From Verrucomicrobiota bacterium (GTDB taxonomy: Bacteria; Verrucomicrobiota; Verrucomicrobiia; Methylacidiphilales; JBCCWR01): DNA of 64,000 nucleotides. Location of the stretch: positions 1 through 64,000 of the forward strand of contig JBCCXA010000013.1 of the NCBI GenBank assembly GCA_039192515.1. Direction: 5' to 3'. Below are positions 20,533 through 29,852 of the stretch, piece by piece. Position numbers and translations under genes: made by a program. Position 1 is the stretch's first letter, and each line of letters starts with the position of its first letter. Below the pieces are notes generated by a model. That model searched no databases, was not told the DNA's origin, and saw only the letters and a program-made list of their open reading frames with translations.

Positions 20533-21507
20533 CTACTTCTTACCGAGAAACTTAAATAATCCTATTCCAGGTAAACAAAGCAATCTTTCTTTTATCGTAT
20601 AACAGTCCTGTCCAAATGGGCCCGCGAACATGAATAAGGCAAGGATGAGGCATGCGGGGAAGAAAGAAATCTTGAAAGTAAACCAAACAGAAAGGTGAAA
20701 GAGCACTAGACCAAGACCCCATGCTTTCAATAAACAGGGGCGAAAGGCAATCACTAAAGATACAAACTGTAGATAGGTCGCACTAATAAGCAAAGGCCAG
20801 CTCCAAGGACCGATTTCTATCAAGAAAGCACCAAGCTGTGTCTCGGTGTTTGTTTCCAAGAGTCGAGTGGCGACATGTATAGACATGGAGAGTGGGTGAA
20901 AGGCAGATACTTCTCCTAAGGCCAACTGATAGAGAGCACAAACGATTTTGCCCAATCCAGACATCGAGTAAGTCATCAAAATAAAAGCAAGAGTATACCA
21001 TATGGTCTGTAAGGTTTGAAGTTTAGTCATGCGAGAGACCCCAGAGGCAATAGCATTCCAACCATGTGGAAGAAAAATGAGCAGGAAGGCACTTAGGTGC
21101 CACAAGTGGTAGGAATGACTTATTTTTCCGTAGGAATTTTGTAGGGCCTGTGCCAGAAAAATTCCTAGGAACGCTACGAGTCTGGCCCATCGATAGCCAG
21201 GTGAGATTGCCCCAAGCATGGTGCCGAAAAGAAAGAGAAAGAGGATACCTCCAACAGCTATTCTTACAGACCCTTCCGGAAGCCAGTTGAGCCAATATAC
21301 TGGCCAGAGCGTATCAAATGCGGTTGTCTCAAGTAAATCTGGCCAACGGCGTAAATAGGGAACTGCCATGAAAAAGAGACCACAGTAGTAGCAGCGAATA
21401 AAAGTCTGACCACTGATAAATCGCTGAGTTAGTTTCTCCCAAACTTTCACCATCTCGGAACTAGAAATAGAGGTAGTATGTGCGCTAAACTTCTTTCTAA
21501 AGGACAT
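20533..21507 (-). CDS. polytopic membrane protein, HTTM-like
   Basis: 324 aa with about 8-9 membrane helices. Features include YYCGLFFMAVPYLRRWPD near the start, LFLFGTMLGAI, SYHLWHLSAFLLIFLP and FHLSVWFTFKISFFPACL. The layout and aromatic-rich loops resemble HTTM/vitamin-K-carboxylase-like membrane proteins, but I cannot confirm the catalytic residues. It lies between a 152-aa membrane protein gene (6 bases) and the glycolipid synthase gene (12 bases), suggesting one operon. Confidence 0.65.
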   Translation of the reverse strand: MSFRKKFSAHTTSISSSEMVKVWEKLTQRFISGQTFIRCYYCGLFFMAVPYLRRWPDLLETTAFDTLWPVYWLNWLPEGSVRIAVGGILFLFLFGTMLGAISPGYRWARLVAFLGIFLAQALQNSYGKISHSYHLWHLSAFLLIFLPHGWNAIASGVSRMTKLQTLQTIWYTLAFILMTYSMSGLGKIVCALYQLALGEVSAFHPLSMSIHVATRLLETNTETQLGAFLIEIGPWSWPLLISATYLQFVSLVIAFRPCLLKAWGLGLVLFHLSVWFTFKISFFPACLILALFMFAGPFGQDCYTIKERLLCLPGIGLFKFLGKK

Positions 21508-21513
21508 GGATAC

Positions 21514-21972
21514 TCAGGGAATAGTGATTGTTTGGACTGGAGTGACTTTGACTTCACCTGTTTTCCAGCGTTCAAGTGGGTCGTAGTTAATTTCAATCAG
21601 TTGGTAAATGGATTTTTGGTTATCTAAGTAGTTGCTTTCAAAAACTCTTTTGGCTGTGTGGTATTCGTCGGTCTGATTTTCTTCTAAGGCTTTGGCCATC
21701 GTTGTAGCGAGTCTCGGAACTTTAATAGAATTTGGGCTAGGCACAATGCCTTTGGCTTCATTGTAAATAATTGGAGGTGAGAAAGTCTGTTCTCCATAGG
21801 TGATGATTTGAAAGTTATACTCTGCTGAAGGGTTAGGCGTTAGGGCAAATAAAAACCATGAAAAGAAGGGAAAGATCTCCATTTTGGGAGTTCCTAGAAA
21901 GATTAGTCCAAGTAAGCAGTAGCCGCTTAAAAATGTTGTAAAAAGCTTATGGCGTAGGCGATAGTGCTGCAT
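21514..21972 (-). CDS. small membrane-anchored protein of the glycolipid operon
   Basis: 152 aa from the ATG at 21972 (an upstream in-frame TTG at 21984 is possible). Two hydrophobic segments at the N-terminus (FTTFLSGYCLLGLIFLG and IFPFFSWFLFAL) precede a polar domain of about 100 residues facing one side of the membrane. No family recognised; it may partner the HTTM-like protein whose gene starts six bases after its stop. First gene of the leftward three-gene unit. Confidence 0.6.
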   Translation of the reverse strand: MQHYRLRHKLFTTFLSGYCLLGLIFLGTPKMEIFPFFSWFLFALTPNPSAEYNFQIITYGEQTFSPPIIYNEAKGIVPSPNSIKVPRLATTMAKALEENQTDEYHTAKRVFESNYLDNQKSIYQLIEINYDPLERWKTGEVKVTPVQTITIP

Positions 21973-22208
21973 AGTTTCTTTCAATTCCCAAAAACAATGA
22001 AAAGGGTGCTTGAGGATCCATATGGTTTCAAGTTTGAAGTGTGGTTCGGCTCAGACTGATATTCAAGGAAATGCATATTTTTCTAAAGTATGTTTACGAG
22101 CAAGCCGAGGTATTTTGTGATTAGATATGCAAATAAAGTTCTTTAAAGGTGTTTAACTACTTATTTGTCATTGATCTGTGAGTAATAATAGATATACCGG
22201 AATTAGTT

Positions 22209-22928
22209 ATGAATAAATTAAGCGTGTTCTTGTTGATGTTTTCCCTTGGAATAAATGTCCAAGCAGGTGTTTCTACCCCTAGTGTGGATCCTGTTGACCC
22301 AGGAGTTGAAGTGATGGAGCAGCCATCGAGTGAGCCTAAAGCTTGGTATTTCCAATTAGATGCTCGTCCAACATTTGTTGAATCTTTGGAAATCGATTCC
22401 ATTAAGCGTGGACTTGCTACGGGGCCTGGTGAGATTGATTTTGATCCTGGAGTTGCTATGGGTTTCACCCTAGGTGCAAACCCTCTTAAATATCTGGCGG
22501 TAGAATTACAACTTTCGGGCTCATATAATGACATTGATGGATTAGGTGATGGTTATCTCGTGCAAGCACCTATTACGGGTAACTTAAGGTTTGAATACCC
22601 CTTCACCATCTTTGATCAGCACGAAATCGTGCCCTTTGCTGGGGGAGGCTTTGGCGGTACTTTCATTACCTTACAAGATATCTTCTTTGTCAATGATCAA
22701 GGTGGTGAAGTGGATGGCGATGGCTACAAAGTCGTTCCCCTTTGGCAAGTAACAGCTGGGGTAACATACCGTTTTAGTGAGAGATGGTATGCTAAAGTCG
22801 CTTATCTTTATCAAGAGACATTTGATCTTGACGTTTTATGGGGGGGATTAGGTGCGCAATCTAGTAGATTAGAAGTGGGCGAACTCGGCACCCACTCAGT
22901 CAATGTATCATTCGGCTTTAACTTTTAG
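22209..22928 (+). CDS. outer-membrane beta-barrel protein (OmpW/OmpA-barrel like)
   Basis: 239 aa with a signal peptide (LSVFLLMFSLGINVQAG) and a Pro-rich linker, then an eight-stranded-type barrel pattern: WYFQLDARPTFVE, AMGFTLGANPLKYLAVELQ, PFAGGGFGGTFI, WQVTAGVTYRFSERWYAKVAY and a terminal Phe (VNVSFGFNF). This suits a small barrel of the OmpW/Opa type. No peptidoglycan-binding domain follows, so it is not full OmpA. It has its own upstream region of 236 bases, divergent from the gene at 21972, and a hairpin follows its stop. Confidence 0.8.
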   Translation: MNKLSVFLLMFSLGINVQAGVSTPSVDPVDPGVEVMEQPSSEPKAWYFQLDARPTFVESLEIDSIKRGLATGPGEIDFDPGVAMGFTLGANPLKYLAVELQLSGSYNDIDGLGDGYLVQAPITGNLRFEYPFTIFDQHEIVPFAGGGFGGTFITLQDIFFVNDQGGEVDGDGYKVVPLWQVTAGVTYRFSERWYAKVAYLYQETFDLDVLWGGLGAQSSRLEVGELGTHSVNVSFGFNF

Positions 22929-22949
22929 AGTTTTGATCATCTTTATCGA

Positions 22950-22986
22950 GAAGTCTCAACATTTAATATTGAGACTTCTAGTTTTA
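22950..22986 (+). terminator. rho-independent terminator after the barrel gene
   Basis: A perfect 10-bp stem, GAAGTCTCAA (22950-22959) with TTGAGACTTC (22969-22978), nine-base loop, followed by TAGTTTT. Position 22 bases after the stop codon fits termination of the gene at 22209. The T run is short. Confidence 0.6.
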
Positions 22987-23158
22987 ACTCCGAATGATGC
23001 AGTAGGGACTTAAAGATCTGTGCAAGATCTTGTTCTCTGGAGACATAGAGACTCCTAGTGGGATTACCTTTTTGACACATCTTCGTCGACTCACTTTTGC
23101 TAGGGGCTCAAGCTTTTATGCATCTCGTTCAACTTCTATTGCATCATCGAGCTTAAAA
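22982..23158. repeat. MITE-like element, copy B (best preserved)
   Basis: About 177 bases, non-coding, between the barrel gene's terminator and the phosphatase gene. The left end TTTTAACTCCGAATGATGCA is an imperfect inverted match of the right end, whose complement reads TTTTAAGCTCGATGATGCA; the match continues through AGTAGGGACTT versus ATAGAAGTT. The interior holds GCAAGATCTTG, a palindromic 10-mer with one leading base, and aligns along its length to copy A and, reversed, to copy E. Same size as copy A. No ORF. Confidence 0.75.
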
Positions 23159-23204
23159 TCTTGCTTACAAAGCATCGCGCTTTATCTATATTCCACATAA
23201 GGCT

Positions 23205-23684
23205 ATGTCTAAATTTCGAGTGTTATTTGTTTGTATGGGGAATATTTGTCGTTCCCCTGCTGCTGAAGGGGTATTCACATCCTTAGTTGCAGAAGAGGAG
23301 TTGGAGGACAGGATTGAAATTGATTCAGCAGGGACCATTAGTTTTCACGAAGGCAACCCCGCTGATCCGAGGATGTCTGCTGCAGCTGCTGATCGTGGAT
23401 ATAAATTAACAAGTCGAGCTCGTCAAATCAAACAGAAGGACTTAAGTGCTTTTGACTTAGTCATCACGATGGATGATGACAACTATGATAATGTTTTGGC
23501 ACTTTCCGAAGATAAACAAGAGCGCGAAAAGGTGAAAAGCTTTTGTGATTATTGCAAGGAGCATAGCGACCAAACAGTGCCCGACCCATACTATGGAGGT
23601 GCGGATGGTTTTGAGCATGTCTTGGATCTTTTAGAAGATGGTTGCTCGAATCTTCTTATGGATATCAAAAAACAATTAAGCTAA
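23205..23684 (+). CDS. low-molecular-weight protein-tyrosine phosphatase
   Basis: 159 aa with the P-loop VLFVCMGNICRSPAAEG (nucleophile Cys10, Arg16) and the general-acid loop VPDPYYGG near residue 126. The family removes phosphate from tyrosine, or from arginine in some members, in the cytoplasm. Length and motifs are standard. It is convergent with the permease gene six bases downstream and is preceded by the repeat copy B. A second, divergent phosphatase domain occurs in the fusion protein at 50020-52221. Confidence 0.94.
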   Translation: MSKFRVLFVCMGNICRSPAAEGVFTSLVAEEELEDRIEIDSAGTISFHEGNPADPRMSAAAADRGYKLTSRARQIKQKDLSAFDLVITMDDDNYDNVLALSEDKQEREKVKSFCDYCKEHSDQTVPDPYYGGADGFEHVLDLLEDGCSNLLMDIKKQLS

Positions 23685-23690
23685 GCGTGC

Positions 23691-25247
23691 TTAATTAGCG
23701 TCTTTTCTACTGGCTATCTTACCTAGAGCAAAAATCAAACATCCTGTTATCAGATAAGCAATTATAAATTGTGGGGCCTCATAAAAACCCAGACTTATTT
23801 GAATAATACCTTGGTTAATGGTGTATGCATGGATAATTCCTAACATGGATAAAACTGCTCCTATACAGCACCAAAGAAAAGCAGCCCTAAACCTATGCTC
23901 AATTAGGCAAACAGTTAGTGAGGCTAAAATCATGCTAGTTATAAGGAAACCCTGATTGAGAGCGATCATTCCTTCAATATGAATATCTTGTATAATAAAG
24001 TTATTTAGAGCGTCATCGAGTGAAGTTCCTGTAACTCGTAAAGTGCCTTCAATAAGGAGAAGCGCCCAGCCGGCAAAAGCCGGAATTAAGCCTAAAGAAA
24101 CAGCTAAAGCATGGTGTTTGGGGGTTTCATGAAAAGATTGGGCCATCATGATGATGCCAATCCAGAGCAATATCCCCAGTGTAGCTTCCATGGGAACAAC
24201 TTTTAGAACAACGGTTACGGCACCCAACAGGCAGAGGATCGAGATAATGATGGCATTTAAGGCCGAATAGCCAATACGCGCACCCATCGTTTTCCAGCCT
24301 GGATGTCCTATGTAGATCGTGGTTGGAAATGGGCTTCCCATGAAAGCAGCAGAGAGAGTTCCAAAGCCGTTCATGAGAAGGGAAGAACGTGTATGAAAAG
24401 AGTCACCAGCAGCCTCAGCACTCTCAAGGTTTTGTAACGAACCTATTACGCTAAATAGCGCCATGGGTATAATCACAGACAAGTATTTCCAGCCCTCTTC
24501 TAGGAGAATAAACGGTACGAGTTTATGGATAAAAATGCTTGGTAAATAAAGACCCAGTGCAACATTTGCTGCGGGTGGTTCGCGAAACTCAAAGTGACCA
24601 AGTGACTTTAAAATCCAAGCTAGAGCAGTTCCTACAAAGACAGCTACAAGCCCTCCTGGGAGATTCAACGGGAGTTTCATGTTGGAGGCATAAAAGAGTA
24701 TGATCAGTAAGGCGGGAACTAATGCGACAATAGGAGAAGCAAAAATTTGAAAGACAAACCCCATTGCTATAAAAGTGATAGCAATTCCAGCTAAAGCGGA
24801 GAGTAACGCTGCTCTAGGCGTATGTCTTCTTATATAATCACCACAAAAGGCACCTATGGTTTCTAATAAGCCGCTTACCAAACAGGCAAAAAGCCCAATC
24901 ATCCAAGTAAGCTCAACATCTTTGGTTTGTTGGTAGACAGGAGCCATCACTAAAGATATGAATGCAATCAAGCTGACGGTATTGATACCGTAAGGCAATG
25001 CCGTGATGTCATTTCGACCTGTTTTCTTTGCCAAGCGGTACGCTTGCCATGAATAAAATACGTTTCCCACAAAAATGGAAAAAGCTGCACCTGGAAGAAT
25101 GCGAGTGATGATTAACTCAGGTGGAAGGCCGCATAACAATGGGCACAGTATCGAGATTAACATGAGTTGTAAGAGGTTGTCTATAAATAGGCCGATAAAA
25201 CCATCTAGATCACCACGTACAAATATCTTGGGAGTGTTATGACTCAT
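23691..25247 (-). CDS. NCS2-like permease (xanthine/uracil/guanine type), substrate unknown
   Basis: 518 aa with about 12-14 membrane segments. NDITALPYGINTVSLIAF near residue 78 corresponds to the conserved region of NCS2/AzgA-like permeases, and PLNLPGGLVAVFVGTALAW near residue 193 resembles the second conserved region. The family carries nucleobases or related compounds by proton symport. Compared with classic uracil or xanthine permeases the QNxG-type motif is not evident, so the substrate is open. Single gene, leftward; convergent with the phosphatase gene. Confidence 0.68.
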   Translation of the reverse strand: MSHNTPKIFVRGDLDGFIGLFIDNLLQLMLISILCPLLCGLPPELIITRILPGAAFSIFVGNVFYSWQAYRLAKKTGRNDITALPYGINTVSLIAFISLVMAPVYQQTKDVELTWMIGLFACLVSGLLETIGAFCGDYIRRHTPRAALLSALAGIAITFIAMGFVFQIFASPIVALVPALLIILFYASNMKLPLNLPGGLVAVFVGTALAWILKSLGHFEFREPPAANVALGLYLPSIFIHKLVPFILLEEGWKYLSVIIPMALFSVIGSLQNLESAEAAGDSFHTRSSLLMNGFGTLSAAFMGSPFPTTIYIGHPGWKTMGARIGYSALNAIIISILCLLGAVTVVLKVVPMEATLGILLWIGIIMMAQSFHETPKHHALAVSLGLIPAFAGWALLLIEGTLRVTGTSLDDALNNFIIQDIHIEGMIALNQGFLITSMILASLTVCLIEHRFRAAFLWCCIGAVLSMLGIIHAYTINQGIIQISLGFYEAPQFIIAYLITGCLIFALGKIASRKDAN

Positions 25248-25331
25248 GTTTAAACTGAACTCTTAAGTTGGATATCTTAGTAAAAGATTACAAGAAGAAG
25301 ACTGAAGAAAAGCAAATCATTAAGACATATC

Positions 25332-26033
25332 ATGAAAGTATTTATAACAGGAGTAAGCTCAGGAATTGGGCTTGGTTTAGTAGAGTATAACCTAAAGCAG
25401 GGAGCTGAAGTTTATGGAGTGAGTCGACGTCCTTGTCCAATAGATGAAGCAACATTTTGCGCTTTAGATATCACGGATTCGAAAGCTGTTCAGAAAAATC
25501 TCGAGCTTTTACTCAAAGATGTAGAAAGCTTAGATTTAGTAGTATTAAATGCTGGTATTTTAGGAGAAATCAAGGATTTAAAAGATACCTCACTTCATGA
25601 TCTTAGAGAAATGATGGAGGTAAATCTGTGGGCAAATAAAACGCTCTTGGATGCATTATTTCATATCGTTTCGGAAATCAAACAAGTGGTTGCCATTTCA
25701 TCTGGTGCGGCTGTTAATGGAAATCGAGGTTGGGGAGGATATGCTCTTTCAAAAGCAGCATTGAATATGTTGATTCAGCTTTATGCTAGAGAACAGGAGC
25801 AAACACACTTTATTGCTTTGGCTCCTGGGTTAGTAGACACAGCTATGCAAGATTACTTATGTGGAGGCAAGGTCGATCTGAGCCAATTTTCTTCTCTACA
25901 AAAACTCATGAATGCGCGTGGCACTGATGCGATGCCTAATCCTCAAGAAGCAGCTGCGAAACTAATGAAGGTAATGCCAAGTTTAATACTTAAGCCATCT
26001 GGTGAATTTGTAGACATAAGAAAGCTAAAATAG
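25332..26033 (+). CDS. short-chain dehydrogenase/reductase
   Basis: 233 aa classical SDR. The cofactor loop GVSSGIGLGL (T-G-x3-G-x-G type) is at the N-terminus, LVVLNAGIL (NAG motif) near residue 70, the catalytic Ser in AISSGAAVNG and YALSKAALNM (Y-x3-K) near residue 147. The Arg in VSRRPCP after the second strand suggests NADP preference. Substrate unknown; short members like this include sepiapterin-reductase-like enzymes. Stands alone, convergent with the GT39 gene 10 bases away. Confidence 0.9.
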   Translation: MKVFITGVSSGIGLGLVEYNLKQGAEVYGVSRRPCPIDEATFCALDITDSKAVQKNLELLLKDVESLDLVVLNAGILGEIKDLKDTSLHDLREMMEVNLWANKTLLDALFHIVSEIKQVVAISSGAAVNGNRGWGGYALSKAALNMLIQLYAREQEQTHFIALAPGLVDTAMQDYLCGGKVDLSQFSSLQKLMNARGTDAMPNPQEAAAKLMKVMPSLILKPSGEFVDIRKLK

Positions 26034-26043
26034 CTCCTAGATA

Positions 26044-27774
26044 TTATTCTCGCCAAAGGATATGAAGTTTGACCCAGCTAGTGCGGCCCAGGTTGAGGCC
26101 TTCAATGGTCTTTTGTTGGTAACCATTGGAGGTGAGTTGATCAATGGCTTCCCCAAGGCTTTGATGGTGTTGTAATTCTGCTGGCTTAGGGAAAATATCT
26201 TGGCCGGTTAGATGTTTCCAGAAGTCGCCAAGATTCCATTCTCTTTCACGTAAAACAAAAAAGGTTGGACCGCGTTGTGAAAAGGCAAGTGCGGTAATCG
26301 CATCCAGACTCTGGGGCTCATTCCAAAGTCTATTACTGTAAAAAATCAGACTGGGTTCGAAATAACGATAGCCAAAGAAACGTGTATTCTCTGGCATGCT
26401 TCGCATATGCTCCTTAAGCTGGAGTGCGGGAACGGTAGGTTTAATAGAGGCTACTCCAAAAGCAAAGCCCAGGCTACTTAGGGTGCAGGCACCCAATATG
26501 AGCCAGTAAGTTCTCATGTTTGCTTGAAAAGTTAGAGCAATGATGCCTAAGAGCCCTACGGAAAAGCCTAGCAAGCATTTTTGCAATGGTATCCATTTTT
26601 CTGGAAAAGGTAGAAAAAGGCAGAAGGATAGAAAGGTTATAGGGATAAGACTGATTAGTCCAACCAAGAGCCAAGTGCTAAAAGATGAAATGCTTTTTAC
26701 CCTAGCTGAAAGTGTTTTTCCAGATTCTATGTAAGCTCCAAAAAGTAAGCAGAGTGCTGGAAAACCTGGTAAAATATAGTGGGGGAGCTGGGTAGCATAG
26801 AAAGTGAAAATCAAAAGAGGGCTTATAAACCAGGCCAAAAGGAAAGCGTGTCTGACATCATAGTGATAGCGAAGGTTTGCTATCATTGGAATAAACTTAG
26901 TAGACCAAGGAAAGAAGCTAATCCAGAAAGTGATGAGGTAGAATACAAAAAGAAAGGTTCGGCCATTAAACGCTTCTGTCCCGCGTTTGACAATATGTTC
27001 GTTAATTCCTTCGGCCCAGAAGCCTCCTTTGGTTATAATTAGAGCTGGTATGCCCCATGCTGCCACTATAAGCGTTGCTATACTTAGCCCTAAAATAGGT
27101 TTTAGAGTCAGCCAGGTTTTTTCTATAGGCTTTCGCCGAAAAACGAATCGATAGAGCAAAAGGGTGAGAATAGGGACAAAGACAATGATAGGGCCTTTTG
27201 CAAGAAATCCGAAAGCCATTCCACCGTATAATAGACCAAACCATTTCCATGGATAAACTTCAGAGGTTCGCTTCTTGATAATGAGCTCATAGAGTGCTAT
27301 ATGGACGAGAACTACTCCTAGTATCATCGGGGCATCCGCAACCGCTAATCTTCCATGAAGTAGGACTTGCAGGGTAGTCAAGTAACTAAGGCCGGCAAGC
27401 AGGCCCACACGTTTATTACCAAACCAACGGAACCCTATCCAATAGAGTACAAGCGCGGTAAGTAGAGTAGATACTATGGTGTGCAAGCGTGCGGCGAATT
27501 CATTAATTCCTAAAGCCATGTAAGAAAAACGCATCATCCAGTAAGTCAAAATAGGCTTATCAAAGCGAAATTGTTGATTGAATGTGGGAATGATCCAATC
27601 ATGCCGGTCCATCATTTCCACAGTCGCTTGTGAGAAGCGTGGTTCATCGCGGTCAATGAGAGGTGCATACATTGCTGCCGGAACAAGCAGGATCAGACCT
27701 AAGATGAGAAGAAAACTAAGGTTCGTGGCGTGGGAATGTGCGAGTGGGGTGGTTGATCCCTTTTCTTGTTTCAT
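26044..27774 (-). CDS. ArnT-like glycosyltransferase (GT39/GT83 family)
   Basis: 576 aa. An N-terminal membrane domain of about 11-12 helices with the catalytic first loop LIDRDEPRFSQATVEMM (D-E-x-R, the acid pair of the ArnT/PMT superfamily) and FRFDKPILTYWM after it, then a C-terminal soluble domain (FFVLREREWNLGDFW). Such enzymes use polyprenyl-phosphate sugars to glycosylate lipid A, glycans or proteins on the periplasmic side. It ends near the SDR gene and starts 20 bases downstream of the DUF420 gene, so it may be the tail of the haem/copper operon by transcription only. Confidence 0.87.
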   Translation of the reverse strand: MKQEKGSTTPLAHSHATNLSFLLILGLILLVPAAMYAPLIDRDEPRFSQATVEMMDRHDWIIPTFNQQFRFDKPILTYWMMRFSYMALGINEFAARLHTIVSTLLTALVLYWIGFRWFGNKRVGLLAGLSYLTTLQVLLHGRLAVADAPMILGVVLVHIALYELIIKKRTSEVYPWKWFGLLYGGMAFGFLAKGPIIVFVPILTLLLYRFVFRRKPIEKTWLTLKPILGLSIATLIVAAWGIPALIITKGGFWAEGINEHIVKRGTEAFNGRTFLFVFYLITFWISFFPWSTKFIPMIANLRYHYDVRHAFLLAWFISPLLIFTFYATQLPHYILPGFPALCLLFGAYIESGKTLSARVKSISSFSTWLLVGLISLIPITFLSFCLFLPFPEKWIPLQKCLLGFSVGLLGIIALTFQANMRTYWLILGACTLSSLGFAFGVASIKPTVPALQLKEHMRSMPENTRFFGYRYFEPSLIFYSNRLWNEPQSLDAITALAFSQRGPTFFVLREREWNLGDFWKHLTGQDIFPKPAELQHHQSLGEAIDQLTSNGYQQKTIEGLNLGRTSWVKLHILWRE

Positions 27775-27794
27775 GATGTGTGGGTCATTGGCTT

Positions 27795-28229
27795 CTAGCC
27801 TTTAATAGGAGGAAACCATTGATACAGCATCATATAGACTAAAACACCGCTAACAGAAACATAAATCCATATTCCCCAAGTCCAACGGGCAATCCGTTTG
27901 TGCTTTTCAAAATTGCCCTGTATAGCATGTTTTAAAGTGATGATGATCATAGGTAAATTCACTACTGCCAGTATGACATGAGGCCAAAGGATGATGTAAA
28001 AATAGATAAATCTTACAGAGCCTTCGTGAGTAAATTTTGTGGATCCATGTATAGCGTGGTAGGTCAAGTAGCTAATAAGGAAGAGGCCTGAGACTGTAGT
28101 CGCTGCAATCATTGTATTTCGATGAGCAATTTTTTTATCACGTTTAATAAAGATAAGTCCTATGACAAGGAGTAGGGCTGAAAGAGCATTAAGCGTACTG
28201 TTGAGAAGCGGGAAATCAAAGTTTTCCAT
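27795..28229 (-). CDS. DUF420 membrane protein (CtaM-like)
   Basis: 144 aa with four membrane helices. His residues at helix ends (IAHRNTMIA, LTYHAIHGSTKF, YIILWPHVILAVV) are typical of DUF420/YozB proteins. In firmicutes the related CtaM is needed for activity of haem-A type oxidases. Gene order here, after sco-ctaB-ctaA, supports a part in A-type oxidase assembly. It begins 22 bases after the Sco stop. Confidence 0.85.
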   Translation of the reverse strand: MENFDFPLLNSTLNALSALLLVIGLIFIKRDKKIAHRNTMIAATTVSGLFLISYLTYHAIHGSTKFTHEGSVRFIYFYIILWPHVILAVVNLPMIIITLKHAIQGNFEKHKRIARWTWGIWIYVSVSGVLVYMMLYQWFPPIKG

Positions 28230-28251
28230 GAGAGAAATAAAGTCCTTAAGG

Positions 28252-28920
28252 CTAGTAGAGTGTCCTTAGGCCCTGTGCGTCGCGCAGGATGTCTTGAATG
28301 AATGCCTTCGCCTGGCTGTCATAATAGCCTCTGACGAAACCTTCCTTGTCAACCAGGGCGAACTTGCTGCTATGCGCATAGCGTCCAATATTATTTCTGT
28401 CTTCCTCTGGGTTTTCGACAAAGCCCAGAGCGAAACCGTATCTTGCAATATTAAAGATGGTGTCAGGATGACCTGTTAAAAACCACCAGCGTTTCGGATC
28501 AGCACCGTGCAGGTTAGCATACTTTTGTAATTCCTGAGGAGTATCTGTCTCAGGGTCGATGGAAAAGGAAACCAGCTGTAGCTCTACGTCCTGCTTAAGA
28601 ACTTCGTCCTGCAGAGCTTTCATTCGGCGTGTCATGATAGGGCAAACCGTAGGACATGTGGTGAATATAAAATTAGCGACCCAAACTTTGTTTTTGAGTG
28701 ATTCTCTTGTGACTTCCGTGGAGGAACGTTCAGTAAGTGAGAACTCAGGAACCTGGCGCTTGGGTATTTCTATGGTGTGTTGATTCGCTAATTTTTGACG
28801 CGCTTGGAAATGTTGAAAGACCACGATGGCCAAGAGTCCTGTAATAATAACAGCAACAAAGCGCAAGACCAAGCTAAAGCCGTAAGTGTGTATGAAGGAT
28901 CGAGAGGGTGTTTCACTCAT
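28252..28920 (-). CDS. SCO1/SenC copper chaperone
   Basis: 222 aa: one N-terminal membrane anchor (about residues 15-35) and a thioredoxin-like domain with the copper/disulfide motif FTTCPTVCPIM (Cys89, Cys93) and the distal His in RYAHSSKFALVD. Sco proteins deliver copper to, or reduce, the CuA site of oxidase subunit II in the periplasm. All three metal ligands are present. It lies 14 bases after ctaB, matching its role beside the oxidase operon across the gap. Confidence 0.94.
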   Translation of the reverse strand: MSETPSRSFIHTYGFSLVLRFVAVIITGLLAIVVFQHFQARQKLANQHTIEIPKRQVPEFSLTERSSTEVTRESLKNKVWVANFIFTTCPTVCPIMTRRMKALQDEVLKQDVELQLVSFSIDPETDTPQELQKYANLHGADPKRWWFLTGHPDTIFNIARYGFALGFVENPEEDRNNIGRYAHSSKFALVDKEGFVRGYYDSQAKAFIQDILRDAQGLRTLY

Positions 28921-28934
28921 ATGAGGATAATTGA

Positions 28935-29852
28935 TTATGCTTGGTCAAGGGTCATTAAAGCGAGTAAACAAGGAAGGTAAAGAACTGAAGCCAAGAACAA
29001 AGCTCTAGCTCTCGGGTAAGTGCGTTCGTTCATGAACCGGAAGCAAAAGGCTAGGAAAGTAGCTCCAAGAATAAACGCTCCTGAAAAATAAATGAGGTTT
29101 GTCATACCTGTAAAGAGGGGTAATAAGGATACGGCAACAAGTGCAATACAGTAAAAGATAGCGTGACGAGCAGTGGTCTCTCCCGTGTTGTCGTCGTTAG
29201 ACAACATGCGGAACCCCGCATTCACATAGTCCTCACGATAAATCCAACTGATAGATAAAAAGTGCGGTATCTGCCAGAAAAAGAGCACGCCAAATAGTAT
29301 CCATGCACCGGTGTCCCAAGTGCCCTTAGCGGCTACCCAACCGATAACAGGCGGAAGCGCTCCGGGAATAGCGCCTAAGAGTGTATTGAAGGCGGTATAT
29401 CTTTTAAGAGGAGTGTAGAGCAAGATATAAGATAGAAGCGTTGCTAAACCAATGACAGCGGAGAGCACGTTTACAGCTGCTAATAAGTAGAAGGTACCTA
29501 TGACTGAGCTAACTACGCCAAAGGCAAGCGCCTCGCCAGGACGAATATGCTTGGCAGGTAGTGGTCTTTGACAAGTGCGTTTCATCAATGCATCCCACTT
29601 GCGCTCCATCCATTGGTTCAAGGCAGATGCTCCGGCAGCGAGCAGCCCAGTTCCAAACAAGGTGTGAAGTAAGTGGACATAGTTAACATTTTCATTAGAT
29701 GCCAGTAGGAAACCTGCAAGAGTTGTGAGCAAGACAAGAACGGTTAATCGAGCCTTAGTAAGTTCAGAATAAATAGCAAACCTGCTTGGTGTTTCGGTTT
29801 CCACACCATTAGACGTATCTAGTTCTTCTAGTGTTACTTGCTTTGTATCCAT
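28935..29852 (-). CDS. ctaB: protohaem IX farnesyltransferase (haem O synthase)
   Basis: 305 aa UbiA-fold prenyltransferase with about nine membrane helices. It adds farnesyl to haem b, giving haem O. The first acidic motif is NQWMERKWDALMKRTCQRPLP (D-x3-M-x-R-T-x2-R-P) near residue 80 and the second region is YREDYVNAGFRML near residue 205. Its ATG overlaps the ctaA stop (TAATG), so translation is coupled. With ctaA it supplies haem A for the aa3-type oxidase at 43089-47666. Confidence 0.96.
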   Translation of the reverse strand: MDTKQVTLEELDTSNGVETETPSRFAIYSELTKARLTVLVLLTTLAGFLLASNENVNYVHLLHTLFGTGLLAAGASALNQWMERKWDALMKRTCQRPLPAKHIRPGEALAFGVVSSVIGTFYLLAAVNVLSAVIGLATLLSYILLYTPLKRYTAFNTLLGAIPGALPPVIGWVAAKGTWDTGAWILFGVLFFWQIPHFLSISWIYREDYVNAGFRMLSNDDNTGETTARHAIFYCIALVAVSLLPLFTGMTNLIYFSGAFILGATFLAFCFRFMNERTYPRARALFLASVLYLPCLLALMTLDQA

